NCBI GenBank assembly: GCA_965198655.1
Contig: OZ240668.1
Coordinates: forward strand, 930,001-994,000
Source of the DNA: Lichenicola sp965198655
GTDB lineage: Bacteria; Pseudomonadota; Alphaproteobacteria; Acetobacterales; Acetobacteraceae
Reading direction: 5' to 3'
DNA length: 64,000 nt
Below, piece after piece: positions 9,109 through 19,152 of this stretch; positions within the stretch are counted from its first letter, which is position 1, and every line of letters starts with the position of its first letter. A program made the translations under genes and the position numbers. Below the pieces are notes generated by a model that made no database searches, was not told where the DNA came from, and saw only the letters and a program-made list of their open reading frames with translations.

Positions 9109-9681
9109 TCAGGCGTAGCGGGTGGTGGACAGGCGGTGCAGCTCCAGGGTGTTCAGCACGTCGGCGCTGCTCAGGCCGCCGGCGACCAGGGTGTTGTCGG
9201 CGGTGCGGGTCACGCCATAGGCGGTGAGCTCGCCCGCGGTCCAGGCGCGTGGCGCGGTCGGGCCGCTCGCCAGGGCGGCGCCGGCATCGCCGGTCGCGGG
9301 ACGGGCGGGGTCGGGGGATGTCGAGGACGGGACCGGGGCGTTGGCGGCGGGCTTGGCGCCGGGATGGAACAATCGGGCCAGCAGGTGACGGCCGATGGCT
9401 TCCGGATCGAACCCGGTCACCTTTTCCGCCACGGTGATACCGACGCCGACCGGGCCGCCCAGGGCGAAGCTGGTGCCGAGCGAGGCGACGAAGCGCAGGT
9501 CGGCGTTGCCCTCGTCGCCGGTGATGGCGCGGTAGATCGGGCCGACGACGGGAATGTACTGCAGCGGGTTGAGGTCGGACAGCAGGGTGCGGAAGAAGCC
9601 GGGGTGATGGGACGGGGCCGCGGGCGCGGTCGCAGGCGCGGCCGGGGAGGCAGGGGCCTGGATCGTCCCATCGATCGCCAT
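9109..9681 (-). CDS. hypothetical protein with low-complexity ends, 190 aa
   Basis: The start at 9681 has an AGGAGG ribosome site. The product begins with an Ala/Pro-rich stretch (residues 10-30), then a conserved-looking core GFFRTLLSDLNPLQYIPVVGPIYRAITGD followed by a Gly-rich possible membrane hairpin (SLGTSFALGGPVGVGITVAEKVTGFD), then another Ala/Pro linker and a C-terminal ELTAYGVTRTADNTLVAGG segment. I do not recognise the family. The core looks like a short membrane-associated domain. It lies 64 bases downstream of the helicase 5' end on the same strand. Confidence 0.6.
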   Translation of the reverse strand: MAIDGTIQAPASPAAPATAPAAPSHHPGFFRTLLSDLNPLQYIPVVGPIYRAITGDEGNADLRFVASLGTSFALGGPVGVGITVAEKVTGFDPEAIGRHLLARLFHPGAKPAANAPVPSSTSPDPARPATGDAGAALASGPTAPRAWTAGELTAYGVTRTADNTLVAGGLSSADVLNTLELHRLSTTRYA

Positions 9682-9733
9682 GCGTGCAGCCTCCTGTCGA
9701 CGGCGAGGATGCACGCAGGACATGAAAGGATGG

Positions 9734-10339
9734 TTAACGCACCCGGTCTTCCAGATGAACGGCAACGAGCCGGTCGCACCGGTCCCGGGACGGGGTGGGA
9801 TCTTTCGAGGGTGGCGGTGGTGGAGTTGCTGGTTGGTGGGCCCCAACGTCGCCCTGGATCACGTGCTCCGGGTGGCGCAACCCGAGGATCGGCCGGAAGC
9901 GCCCGGGTTCAACAAACACTGTCCAGGCCCGATCGACCGTCAGGACCTGTCGAACCATCCCCGCCAGCCCGGAAATCGACCGGTTCAAAGCTTCGTTCGC
10001 GTGCGAAAGCTTCGTTCGCGCGCGACGGATATCCCGCGGTCGCGAGGTCGAGCGGCGTCGCGCACTTAACTCCCCGAACAACTCCGAGTGGGTTCCAGCT
10101 CGAACGAAGATCACGCTCGACCGCTTGCCCGCGCCGTTCAGCCTGTAGACGAGCAGGAGGTCGCCCCCGATGTGGCACTCCCTATGGTTCCTGTAATCGC
10201 CCTGAAGCTGATGGTCCTTCTGCTCAGCCGGAAGCGGTCCCTCGTTCGCGATCAAGTGCAGCATGACTGCCTTGAGGCGGTTCATGTCACATCGGCCCGA
10301 GCGCGTGAGCCGGTCCCAATCCTTCCGAAACTCGCCCAT
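9734..10339 (-). CDS. yafQ: YafQ-family mRNA interferase toxin with C-terminal extension
   Basis: Residues 1 to about 92 match the RelE-superfamily toxin YafQ: a DWDRL...MNRLKAVMLHLIANEGPLPAE N-terminal helix region, then KDH, ECH, GGD and AGTHSELFG, which supply the His, His, Asp and His positions used for ribosome-dependent mRNA cleavage. Normal YafQ ends soon after this point. Here the frame runs on for about 110 more residues rich in Arg and Pro (ending after a PPPPP stretch), which looks like read-through into former non-coding DNA after loss of a stop. The antitoxin gene is 31 bases upstream. Confidence 0.82.
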   Translation of the reverse strand: MGEFRKDWDRLTRSGRCDMNRLKAVMLHLIANEGPLPAEQKDHQLQGDYRNHRECHIGGDLLLVYRLNGAGKRSSVIFVRAGTHSELFGELSARRRSTSRPRDIRRARTKLSHANEALNRSISGLAGMVRQVLTVDRAWTVFVEPGRFRPILGLRHPEHVIQGDVGAHQPATPPPPPSKDPTPSRDRCDRLVAVHLEDRVR

Positions 10340-10370
10340 ATAGTCGGACGACCTGGGCGGGAGGGTCCGC

Positions 10371-10634
10371 TTACCGGCGGTCGTCAGAAAGGTCGTCCAT
10401 CAGCGCCTCGCCCGTCTCGAAGCGGGCGCTCATGATGCGCGCTTCGTCTATCGCTGCCCGCGTCGCCGCGTTGGGCACCTGAAGCGCGAACGGGAGCGCC
10501 TGGTCCGCCGCAACCCGACGGAGAAATATCCGCAAGCCCTCGGACATCGTCAGGCCCATGCGCTGGAAGGCTTTCGCCGCTTGGTCCTTGACCTCGTCGT
10601 CCACGCGGACGTGCAGCATCGTCGAGGCGCTCAT
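10371..10634 (-). CDS. dinJ: DinJ/RelB-family antitoxin
   Basis: 87-residue ribbon-helix-helix antitoxin: MLHVRVDDEVKDQAAKAF is the DNA-binding beta strand plus helix, followed by MGLTMSEGLRIFLRRV and an acidic toxin-wrapping C-terminus. It neutralises the YafQ toxin encoded next and represses the shared promoter. A longer in-frame start at 10673 exists, but the Met at 10634 begins at the usual point of the family. An almost perfect palindrome 33 bases upstream is a suitable operator. Confidence 0.87.
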   Translation of the reverse strand: MSASTMLHVRVDDEVKDQAAKAFQRMGLTMSEGLRIFLRRVAADQALPFALQVPNAATRAAIDEARIMSARFETGEALMDDLSDDRR

Positions 10635-10666
10635 GACCTTCTCCACCCGGTGGTCGTGGATATAGG

Positions 10667-10690
10667 TTTGCATCTCATCTGAGATACAAA
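10667..10690 (-). promoter_or_regulatory. palindromic operator and promoter of dinJ-yafQ
   Basis: ATCTCA-TC-TGAGAT (10672-10685) is perfect, and the flanking TTTG/CAAA extend it to 24 bases with one mismatched pair. On the minus strand TTGTAT (10684-10689) and CTATAT (10660-10665) are separated by 18 bases and form a plausible -35/-10 pair, so the palindrome covers the spacer. This is where a DinJ-YafQ complex would be expected to bind. Confidence 0.65.
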
Positions 10691-10864
10691 TACCACTGCG
10701 ACGCTGCGGTTCCTCGGCCTCGTCAGTCGTGCGGCATCGAGTGCAGTGGGCTCAGCCGGGCTCGCATGCAGAAGCCGGTCTTCCGTTCGTCCTCGGGTCT
10801 GGCCTCGCCCACAGGTGCGGATCGGGCCGGGCGTGGAGAGCTGCTGGTCCGTCGACAGGCGATC

Positions 10865-11476
10865 TCAGGCCGCCTGGAGCGCGGCCGCCTGCCGCAGCGC
10901 CGCGTCGAGCGCCTTCTGGCGCTGCTCGGCGCCGGTGGCGACGCCTTCGGCGACGATCACCTCGAGGTTGGGCAGGCCGATGAAGCCGAGGGCGGCACGC
11001 AGGTAGCTTTCCTGGTACTCGTAGGGTGCGGCCGGGGCGCCGGGGCCGTAGAAGCCGCCACGGGACAGGGCGAGCACGACCCGCTTGCCGCCGGCGAGCC
11101 CTTCCGGACCATGGTCGGTGTAGCGGAACGTCTTGCCGGCCACCAGGATCCGGTCGACCCAGCTCTTGAGCTGGCTCGGGATGGTGAAGTTGTACATCGG
11201 CACGCCCAGCACGACGATGTCGGCTTCGAGGAACTCGGCCAGTACCGCACCGCCGAGCGCCAGGTCCTCCTGCATCGCCTGGTCGTGCTGCACGTCCGCG
11301 CTCTGCCCGGCCAGATAGGCGCCGGACAGGTGCGAGATCGGCGCGGCGGCGACGTCGCGATGCTGCACCTCCAGGCCGTCATGCACGGCGCGCATGCGCT
11401 CCACCACCGCAGCCGAGATGGCGCGGCTCACCGAGTTGTCGCCGAGGATGCTGGAGTCGACGTGAAGGAGCTTCAT
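10865..11476 (-). CDS. azoR: FMN-dependent NADH:quinone oxidoreductase / azoreductase
   Basis: Flavodoxin-fold enzyme of 203 aa reducing quinones and azo bonds with NADH. The N-terminal LLHVDSSILGDNSVSR is the FMN phosphate loop; GVPMYNFTIPSQLKSWVDRI and LSRGGFYG are the characteristic flavin-contacting motifs. The start at 11476 has an upstream AGGA sequence. It is divergent from the secreted SGAG-repeat protein gene, with 219 bases between them for two promoters. Confidence 0.93.
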   Translation of the reverse strand: MKLLHVDSSILGDNSVSRAISAAVVERMRAVHDGLEVQHRDVAAAPISHLSGAYLAGQSADVQHDQAMQEDLALGGAVLAEFLEADIVVLGVPMYNFTIPSQLKSWVDRILVAGKTFRYTDHGPEGLAGGKRVVLALSRGGFYGPGAPAAPYEYQESYLRAALGFIGLPNLEVIVAEGVATGAEQRQKALDAALRQAAALQAA

Positions 11477-11695
11477 CGGAGGGTCCTGTTCGTTGCGACG
11501 CTGCCGGAGATCTAAGCGGCCGACGCGCCCGGTCGCAAGGATCGCGGAAGAACAGACCATAAGGAGGAAGGCCACACCTTGGCGCGTCCCGCCACATCGC
11601 CCGACAAGGGGTAACGGGGAAGCGGTGAGAAACAACGGGTTGAGGGTTGGTACGGCTCCTGCAACCGGCCCGGCACAACCCGCGGAGAGTTTTCC

Positions 11696-12451
11696 ATGAC
11701 TGCGTTCCGGCTGCTGCCCGTCATCCTGCTCGGCTCGTCCCTGGCCCTTGCCCCGATCCAGGGTCGGGCGGCGGAGCGCTCGGCCTCGGTGGACGGAGCG
11801 AGCCTGGCCATCGGCGGCACGTGCGCGCGGCAGGTGACAATCACGACGGATCCGTCGCTACATGGTCGCGTCGCGGTGGCGGCGACGGCGGATCATCCGG
11901 AGGAGATCGACCGGCTGTCGTTCGACACCGAGGGCGCGGCGCGGGTGCGTCCGCTGCGCGACCGCGAGCGCTGCTGGACGCCGACGCCGGACGGGCCGTT
12001 CATGCCGACGCTGCGCCTGCAGCTTCGCGTGCCGGACGGATTCGCGGTCGCAATCGACGAGGCGGGCTCCAGCCAATACGACATCGGCGCGATCGGGACG
12101 CTAGCGCTGGAGTTGTCCGGGGCGGGCACGATCCGGGTGGCGGGGGTGTCGGGGGATGCCACGATCAACCTGTCCGGGGCGGCGGAGGTGATGATCGCGC
12201 GGGCCGAGATCGACAAGCTGGACGCCGAGATGAGCGGGGCCGGCAGCGTGACGGTGTCGCAAGGTCGGATCGGGACGGTGCAGGTGGACGCGAGCGGCGC
12301 CGGCACGGTGCGCGTGGGTGCCACCGTCCGCGATGCGGCGGTGGAAATGTCCGGGTTCGGCTCGGTGCGGTTCGCCACGGTGACCGGGCGGCTGACCCGG
12401 GAGGTCAGCGGGGCCGGCAGCGTGACGGTTGGCGGCGGATTGTCGGATTAG
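11696..12451 (+). CDS. secreted DUF2807-like protein with SGAG repeats
   Basis: 251 aa. Residues 1-25 form a signal peptide (hydrophobic LLPVILLGSSLALAP, cleavage after GRA-A). The C-terminal half repeats the motif SGAG/SGFG about every 20 residues (ELSGAGTIRV, EMSGAGSVTV, DASGAGTVRV, EMSGFGSVRF, EVSGAGSVTV), the pattern of the putative auto-transporter adhesin head GIN domain (DUF2807), which folds as a right-handed beta solenoid. A Cys pair lies in the N-terminal half. It is convergent with rocD, and repeat copy B fills the gap. Confidence 0.72.
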   Translation: MTAFRLLPVILLGSSLALAPIQGRAAERSASVDGASLAIGGTCARQVTITTDPSLHGRVAVAATADHPEEIDRLSFDTEGAARVRPLRDRERCWTPTPDGPFMPTLRLQLRVPDGFAVAIDEAGSSQYDIGAIGTLALELSGAGTIRVAGVSGDATINLSGAAEVMIARAEIDKLDAEMSGAGSVTVSQGRIGTVQVDASGAGTVRVGATVRDAAVEMSGFGSVRFATVTGRLTREVSGAGSVTVGGGLSD

Positions 12452-12461
12452 GAAGGCTTTC

Positions 12462-12578
12462 AAGGCCAGGGTGCTGCCCTGGACCCGCTGGGGCCGGAGG
12501 CCCAGACCCCTATTCCTTAAGAATTGGGTTTGAAGGGCTTTGCCTTTCATGGGGTCCAGGGGCAAAGCCCCTGGCCTT
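12462..12578. repeat. multi-hairpin intergenic repeat, copy B (short form)
   Basis: 117 bp between two convergent genes, ending directly at the rocD stop codon. Hairpins seen: CCAGGG/CCCTGG, GGGGCC-GGA-GGCCC, GAAGGGC-TTT-GCCTTTC and CCAGGGGC-AAA-GCCCCTGG. In this position it could serve as a two-way terminator. Confidence 0.85.
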
Positions 12579-13787
12579 CTACGCCTGCGCGAGCACGGCA
12601 GCGAAGCGGTCGATCGCCCAGTCCACGGTATCAGCGTCGATCACCAGCGGCGGGGCGATGCGTATGGTGTCGGTGTGGGTTTCCTTGCACAGCAGGCCGG
12701 CCGCGCGCAGCCGCTCGCAGACGGGGCGGGCGCCGCCCACGGCCGGATCGAGCTCGATCGCGATCATCAGGCCGCGGCCGCGCACCTCGCGGATCGCGTC
12801 GTTGCTGATGCGCACCAGGCCGTCGCGCAGGCGCAGGCCCTGGACGGCGGAGTTCTGGATCATGCCTTCCTCGACCAGCACCCGCAGCGCCATGCGTGAC
12901 ACCGCGCAGGCGAGCGGGTTACCGCCGAAGGTGGAGCCGTGCTCGCCGGGGCGGAGCACGCCCATCGCCGCCTCGTGGCTCAGCACCGCGGACACCGGGT
13001 AGAAGCCCCCCGACAACGCCTTGCCGATCAGGGTCAGGTCGGCCTCGACGCCCTCGTGCTCCTCGGCCAGCAGCCGGCCGGTGCGTCCGAGCCCGGTCTG
13101 TATCTCGTCGAGGATCAGCAGCACGTCGTGCGCGGTGCACAGCGCGCGGGCGCGCCGCAGGTAGCCGTCGGGCGGGATGACCACGCCGGCCTCGCCCTGG
13201 ATCGGCTCGACCAGGAAGGCGGCGGTGTGTGGGGTGATGGCGGCTTCGAGCGCGTCCGCGTCGCCGTAGGGGATCACGCGGAAGCCGGGGGTGAACGGGC
13301 CGAAGCCGTCGCGCGACGCGTCGTCGGTGCTGAAGCTCACCACCGACAGGGTGCGGCCGTGGAAGTTGCCGTCGCAGACGATGATCTCGGCCCGGTCCGG
13401 AGGCACGCCCTTGACCCGGTACGCCCACTTGCGGGCCACCTTGAGCGCGGTCTCGACCGCCTCGGCGCCGGAGTTCATCGGCAGCACGCGGGTGGAGCGG
13501 GTGAGGGTGCACAGCTCCTCGTAGAACAAGCCGAGCTGGTCGTTGTGGAAGGCGCGCGAGGTCAGGGTGAGGCGGGACGCCTGCTCGGTCAGCGCCTGGA
13601 GGATGCGCGGGTGGCAATGGCCCTGGTTCACCGCGGAGTAGGCGGACAGGCAGTCGAGGTAGCGGCGCCCGTCCAGGTCCCACACCCAGACGCCCTCGCC
13701 GCGTGTCAGCATCACGTCGAGCGGGTGATAGTTGCTGGCACCGTAACGCGCTTCCCGGTCCAGCAGTGCTGCGGCAAGGCTCGGCAT
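12579..13787 (-). CDS. rocD: ornithine--oxo-acid aminotransferase
   Basis: PLP-dependent class III aminotransferase of 402 aa that moves the delta-amino group of ornithine to 2-oxoglutarate. Visible: YHPLDVMLTRGEGVWVWDLDG start, NSGAEAVETALKVARKW, the LILDEIQTGLGRTG Asp that contacts the cofactor, the LIGKALSGGFYPVSA lysine and the GEHGSTFGGNPLACA loop. The YGASNYHPL start is typical of ornithine aminotransferase rather than the acetylornithine or GABA enzymes. The start at 13787 has GGAGG upstream; the longer frame to 13850 lacks support. Confidence 0.92.
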   Translation of the reverse strand: MPSLAAALLDREARYGASNYHPLDVMLTRGEGVWVWDLDGRRYLDCLSAYSAVNQGHCHPRILQALTEQASRLTLTSRAFHNDQLGLFYEELCTLTRSTRVLPMNSGAEAVETALKVARKWAYRVKGVPPDRAEIIVCDGNFHGRTLSVVSFSTDDASRDGFGPFTPGFRVIPYGDADALEAAITPHTAAFLVEPIQGEAGVVIPPDGYLRRARALCTAHDVLLILDEIQTGLGRTGRLLAEEHEGVEADLTLIGKALSGGFYPVSAVLSHEAAMGVLRPGEHGSTFGGNPLACAVSRMALRVLVEEGMIQNSAVQGLRLRDGLVRISNDAIREVRGRGLMIAIELDPAVGGARPVCERLRAAGLLCKETHTDTIRIAPPLVIDADTVDWAIDRFAAVLAQA

Positions 13788-13815
13788 GGGACGCCTCCGG
13801 AACCGGGGCTGCCGG

Positions 13816-14628
13816 TCAGCAGGCCTCCGCCACCGCGCGGATGCGGGCAACGGAGCCGTCGCAGGGGACCACGGACAGCACCAGGTCGTCCAGGAAATGG
13901 TGGTTGCTGGCGCGCGGGCCGGCGCCGTTGGTGACGATGCGGGTGCCGCCGGGCCGGATGAGCGACTGGGTGCGGTGGGTGTGGCCGTGGATCCAGAGGT
14001 CGACTAGGCCGGCATCGGTCAGGTGCGACAGGTCGGAAGCGGAGTTGCCGGCGGCCCAGCCGCCCCAGGATCGCTCGGGCATGCAGAGCGGGTGCGGCGC
14101 GTGGTGGGTGACCACGATCACCGGCCGGCCGTCGCGCGGGCGGCGCAGCTGCGACTCCAGGCGCAGGCGCAGCAGGCCGTGCAGCCGGGCGGCGTCGGCG
14201 TTGGTGAGCGGGCGGTGGCCGCCGGCGCCGGCGGGAACCGCGATCGCCTCGCCGGTGGCGGCGCCGAACTGGATCGCGTGGCCGCCGAGCCAGCCATCGG
14301 CCCAGAGCGTGCCGCCCAGGAAGCGCACGCCGGCGATCTCGGCCTCGTCGCCTTCGAGCAGGGTGATGCCGAGGCGGGCGGCCTGGTCGCGGGCAGGCGC
14401 CAGCTCGGCCGGCACGACGCCGTTCCAGTACTCGTGGTTGCCCATCACGAACACCGCCGGACGTCCGCCGGCCAGGCGCTGCACCACGCGCAGGGCCTGA
14501 TCGGGAGCGCCCTCGAACACGTCGCCCGCCACCACCAGCACGTCGAAATCGGGTGGGGCAGGCCGGTAGGCCTGGGGATAGGGCGTGGCCTCCAGATGGA
14601 GGTCGGACAGGACCCAGAGCCGGGTCAT
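13816..14628 (-). CDS. metallophosphoesterase
   Basis: 270-residue calcineurin-like enzyme with all metal motifs: LSDLHLEATP, VVAGDVFEG, VMGNHEYWN, a VVTHHAPHP segment and WIHGHTHRT. The last two and the long Leu-rich insert resemble the YkuE/Icc-like group of cytoplasmic phosphoesterases; the substrate cannot be told. The start overlaps the serB stop by four bases (ATGA), so it is co-translated after serB. Confidence 0.85.
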   Translation of the reverse strand: MTRLWVLSDLHLEATPYPQAYRPAPPDFDVLVVAGDVFEGAPDQALRVVQRLAGGRPAVFVMGNHEYWNGVVPAELAPARDQAARLGITLLEGDEAEIAGVRFLGGTLWADGWLGGHAIQFGAATGEAIAVPAGAGGHRPLTNADAARLHGLLRLRLESQLRRPRDGRPVIVVTHHAPHPLCMPERSWGGWAAGNSASDLSHLTDAGLVDLWIHGHTHRTQSLIRPGGTRIVTNGAGPRASNHHFLDDLVLSVVPCDGSVARIRAVAEAC

Positions 14629-15515
14629 TCGCGGAAGGCGTCGGCCGGATAGCCCTGCGCGAACAGCAGCGCGCGCAGGTCGGCGTGGTCGATGCGGTTG
14701 GCGACCGCCTCGGCCACCACGGGCTTGGCGTGGTAGGCGATGCCGAGGCCGGCCTCGCGCAGCATGTCGAGGTCGTTGGCGCCGTCGCCGACCGCGAGCG
14801 TCGCGGCCAGGCGGAGCGAGCGGGACTCGGCCAGCGTGCGCAGGGAGTCGAGCTTGGCGGCGCGGCCCAGGATCGGCTCGGCGACGCGGCCGGTCAGGCG
14901 GCCGTTCGCGATGCCGAGCTGGTTGGCGTGGTGCACGTCGAAGCCGCAGGCGCTGGCGACGCGGGCGGTGAACCAGGTGAAGCCGCCGGACACCAGGGCG
15001 GTGGTGGCGTTGTGGGCGCGCATGGTGGCGACCAGGGTACGGGCGCCGGGGCTCAACTGGGTTTCGGCCCAGGTGGCGTCGAGTGCCCGCTCGTCCAGAC
15101 CGCGCAGCAGGCCGACGCGCTCGCGGAGCGCGTCGGCGAAGTCGATCTCGCCGTTCATGGAGCGCGCGGTGATCGCGGCGACGCGGTCGCCGAGACCGGC
15201 CCGCGCCGCGAGGTCGTCCAGGGTCTCGGAGGGAACGATGGTGCCGTCCATGTCGGCCACCAGCAGGCCCTTGCGCCGGCCGCGCGAGCGGGTCAGCAGC
15301 ACGTCGACGTGACGCGCGGCGAAGCGGGTGCGGATGTCCGACAGCGAGGGCCCGAACGGGGAAGGAGCGCCGCAGGGGATGTCGGCCGCCTCGCCCGGGG
15401 ACAGGATCGCGGCGGGCTGGCCGGACACCAGGGCGCGCGCCTCCTCGATGGAGGCCGAGGACAGGCTGGCGGCGTCGCGTCGGGCGACCAGGGTGAGGGT
15501 GTAGGGCAGAGTCAT
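14625..15515 (-). CDS. serB: phosphoserine phosphatase
   Basis: Last step of serine synthesis, hydrolysing O-phosphoserine. 296 aa. An N-terminal ACT-like region (residues 1-75) precedes the HAD domain: VADMDGTIVPSE (nucleophile Asp), ALVSGGFTWFT (Ser/Thr motif), LGRAAKLDSL (Lys) and AVGDGANDLDML (acidic motif). This is the E. coli SerB arrangement. It is divergent from miaA with a short gap; the serB ATG and a possible far-upstream ATG of miaA overlap on opposite strands. Confidence 0.95.
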   Translation of the reverse strand: MTLPYTLTLVARRDAASLSSASIEEARALVSGQPAAILSPGEAADIPCGAPSPFGPSLSDIRTRFAARHVDVLLTRSRGRRKGLLVADMDGTIVPSETLDDLAARAGLGDRVAAITARSMNGEIDFADALRERVGLLRGLDERALDATWAETQLSPGARTLVATMRAHNATTALVSGGFTWFTARVASACGFDVHHANQLGIANGRLTGRVAEPILGRAAKLDSLRTLAESRSLRLAATLAVGDGANDLDMLREAGLGIAYHAKPVVAEAVANRIDHADLRALLFAQGYPADAFRE

Positions 15516-15573
15516 GACGACACGGTCGCGGCGTGATGGCAGGGATGTCCTGGCGAGGCAAGGCGGGTCGGCG

Positions 15574-16563
15574 ATGGGTGCACCCGCGCCGGCGCATTGC
15601 CTGATCGTCGCCGGCCCGACCTGCAGCGGCAAGTCGGCGCTGGCGCTGCATCTGGCGCGGGCGCTGGGCGGGGTCGTGATCAATGCGGACTCGATGCAGG
15701 TGTATCGGGAACTCCGCATCCTGAACGCGCGGCCGACGCCGGCGGATGAGGCGGCGGCGCCGCACCGGCTCTACGGGGTCCGGCCGGCCGCTTCGCCGGG
15801 CAGCGTCGCCTGGTGGCGGGACGCGGCGCTGGAGGCGATGGCGGAAGCGTGGGCGGCGGGACGACTGCCGATCCTGTGCGGCGGGACCGGGATGTACCTG
15901 CGGGCGCTGACGCACGGGCTGTCCGCCGTGCCGGATCCGGGGCCGGGAGCGCGGGCCGAGGCGCGCGGGCTGCTGGCGGAGATCGGGGCGGGAGCCCTGC
16001 ACGAGCGGCTCGTGGCGGTGGATCCCCGCACCGCGTCCGGCCTGCGCCCGTCGGACGGGCAGCGCGTGGCGCGGGCGTGGGAGGTGTGGCGCGGCACCGG
16101 GCAGGGGCTGGCGGCCTGGGCGGACCAACCGGGGCTGCCGCCGGCGCCGTGCCGGTTCAGCGCGATCCGGCTGGTGCCACCGCGGGACGCGTTGCGACAA
16201 GCGATCGCCGATCGGTTCGCGGCGATGCTGGAGCAGGGGGCGCTGGCGGAGGTCGAGGCGCTGCTGGCGCAGGGGCTGCCGGCCTCGCTGCCGGCGATGC
16301 GTGCGCACGGCGTGCCGGAGCTGGCGGCGGTGCTGCGCGGGACGGCGACGCTGCGGGCGGCTTCGGATCGGGCGGTGCTGCTGCAGGGGCAGTACACCAA
16401 GCGGCAAGACACCTGGTTCGCGCATCATCCGCTGGCGGCACCGGGACGGACGCGCGTGATCGGTGCCCGCATGGCTGGTATGACGCAACAATTGGAAAGA
16501 ATTTTACCCGATTTATTGTCGTTCGTTGTTGAAGGCGTTGACGCGGGGCGGCGGGACGCATAG
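15574..16563 (+). CDS. miaA: tRNA dimethylallyltransferase
   Basis: Adds a dimethylallyl group to A37 of tRNAs reading UNN codons. The frame from the Met at 15574 gives 329 aa, with the P-loop VAGPTCSGKSALAL near residue 15, the INADSMQVYRELRI motif, PILCGGTGMYLRAL, and QYTKRQDTWF near the end. A start at 15514 is possible but would overlap the divergent serB start and add a basic tail absent from the family. The extreme C-terminus (after QTW-type region) is unusually extended with a Gln/Leu-rich helix. Confidence 0.92.
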   Translation: MGAPAPAHCLIVAGPTCSGKSALALHLARALGGVVINADSMQVYRELRILNARPTPADEAAAPHRLYGVRPAASPGSVAWWRDAALEAMAEAWAAGRLPILCGGTGMYLRALTHGLSAVPDPGPGARAEARGLLAEIGAGALHERLVAVDPRTASGLRPSDGQRVARAWEVWRGTGQGLAAWADQPGLPPAPCRFSAIRLVPPRDALRQAIADRFAAMLEQGALAEVEALLAQGLPASLPAMRAHGVPELAAVLRGTATLRAASDRAVLLQGQYTKRQDTWFAHHPLAAPGRTRVIGARMAGMTQQLERILPDLLSFVVEGVDAGRRDA

Positions 16564-16593
16564 GACCGGCCCGCGTCACGGCAGGAGCACGAG

Positions 16594-18426
<1,833 letters not shown>

Positions 18427-18448
18427 TCCCGTTGTTTGAATAGCCTAG

Positions 18449-18583
18449 AAAGGTCAGGGCTCCGCCCATCAATCTGCATCGCAGCTCGATCCGCTGAGGC
18501 CGGAGGCCCCAGACCCCATTATTTTAAGAGTCGGGTTTGAAGGGCTTGGCCCTTCATGGGGTCCAGGGGCAACGCCCCTGGCC
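18449..18583. repeat. multi-hairpin intergenic repeat, copy C (long form)
   Basis: About 135 bp filling the gap between ilvB and ilvN. It shares with copy A an inner segment (around CTGCATCGCAGC). Hairpins: GGCC-GGA-GGCC, GAAGGGC-TTG-GCCCTTC and CCAGGGGC-AAC-GCCCCTGG. Because it lies between two subunit genes that should be made together, it could modulate their ratio. Confidence 0.85.
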
Positions 18584-18604
18584 TGCTTCCCAAGGAAAAC
18601 GCCC

Positions 18605-19120
18605 ATGTCCCTCCAAGAGGAGCCGCACGTCACGGCGGTGATCGCCGTGCTGGTGGAGAACGAGAGCGGCGTGCTGGCGCGCGTGATCGGGCTGTTCTCG
18701 GGGCGCGGCTACAACATCGAGAGCCTGACGGTGGCGCCGGTCGAGGATGGCGGCAACAAGTCGCGCATCAACATCGTCACCTCCGGCACGCCGATGGTGA
18801 TCGAGCAGATCAAGGCGCTGCTGTACCGGCTGGTGCCGGTGCACAAGGTGTCGGACCTGACCCAGACCGGGCCGCACGTCGCGCGCGAGATGGCGCTGGT
18901 CAAGGTGGTGTCGAGCGGCGAGCCGCGCGCCGAGGCGCTGCGGGTGGCCGAAGCGTTCCGGGCGCGCGCGGTGGATACCACCACCGGCTCGTTCGTGTTC
19001 GAGCTGACCGGGGCGCCGGAGAAGATCGAAACGTTCATCGAGCTGATGCGGCCGCTCGGCTTGGTCGAGGTGTCGCGCACCGGGATCGCCGCCATTGCCC
19101 GCGGTCTGCAGACCATCTGA
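18605..19120 (+). CDS. ilvN: acetolactate synthase, small regulatory subunit
   Basis: 171 aa regulatory subunit that confers valine feedback. Residues 8-85 form the ACT domain (AVIAVLVENESGVLARVIGLFSGRGYNIESL pattern), and the second half is the ALS_ss_C domain ending in MRPLGLVEVSRTGIAAIARG. The ATG at 18605 lies after an AAGGAAAAC ribosome site. It is followed 32 bases later by ilvC. The gap to ilvB is filled by repeat copy C. Confidence 0.95.
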   Translation: MSLQEEPHVTAVIAVLVENESGVLARVIGLFSGRGYNIESLTVAPVEDGGNKSRINIVTSGTPMVIEQIKALLYRLVPVHKVSDLTQTGPHVAREMALVKVVSSGEPRAEALRVAEAFRARAVDTTTGSFVFELTGAPEKIETFIELMRPLGLVEVSRTGIAAIARGLQTI

Positions 19121-19152
19121 CTTCCGTCCTTATCCTCGAGGAGAACCTGACC

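Noticed and set aside
7611..9227. 538-codon plus-strand frame opposite the helicase
   Set aside because: No motif, composition of a shadow frame; the helicase motifs on the other strand are complete.
15514..15573. Earlier start of miaA
   Set aside because: It would overlap the divergent serB start codon and adds a tail absent from the family; the Met at 15574 fits better.
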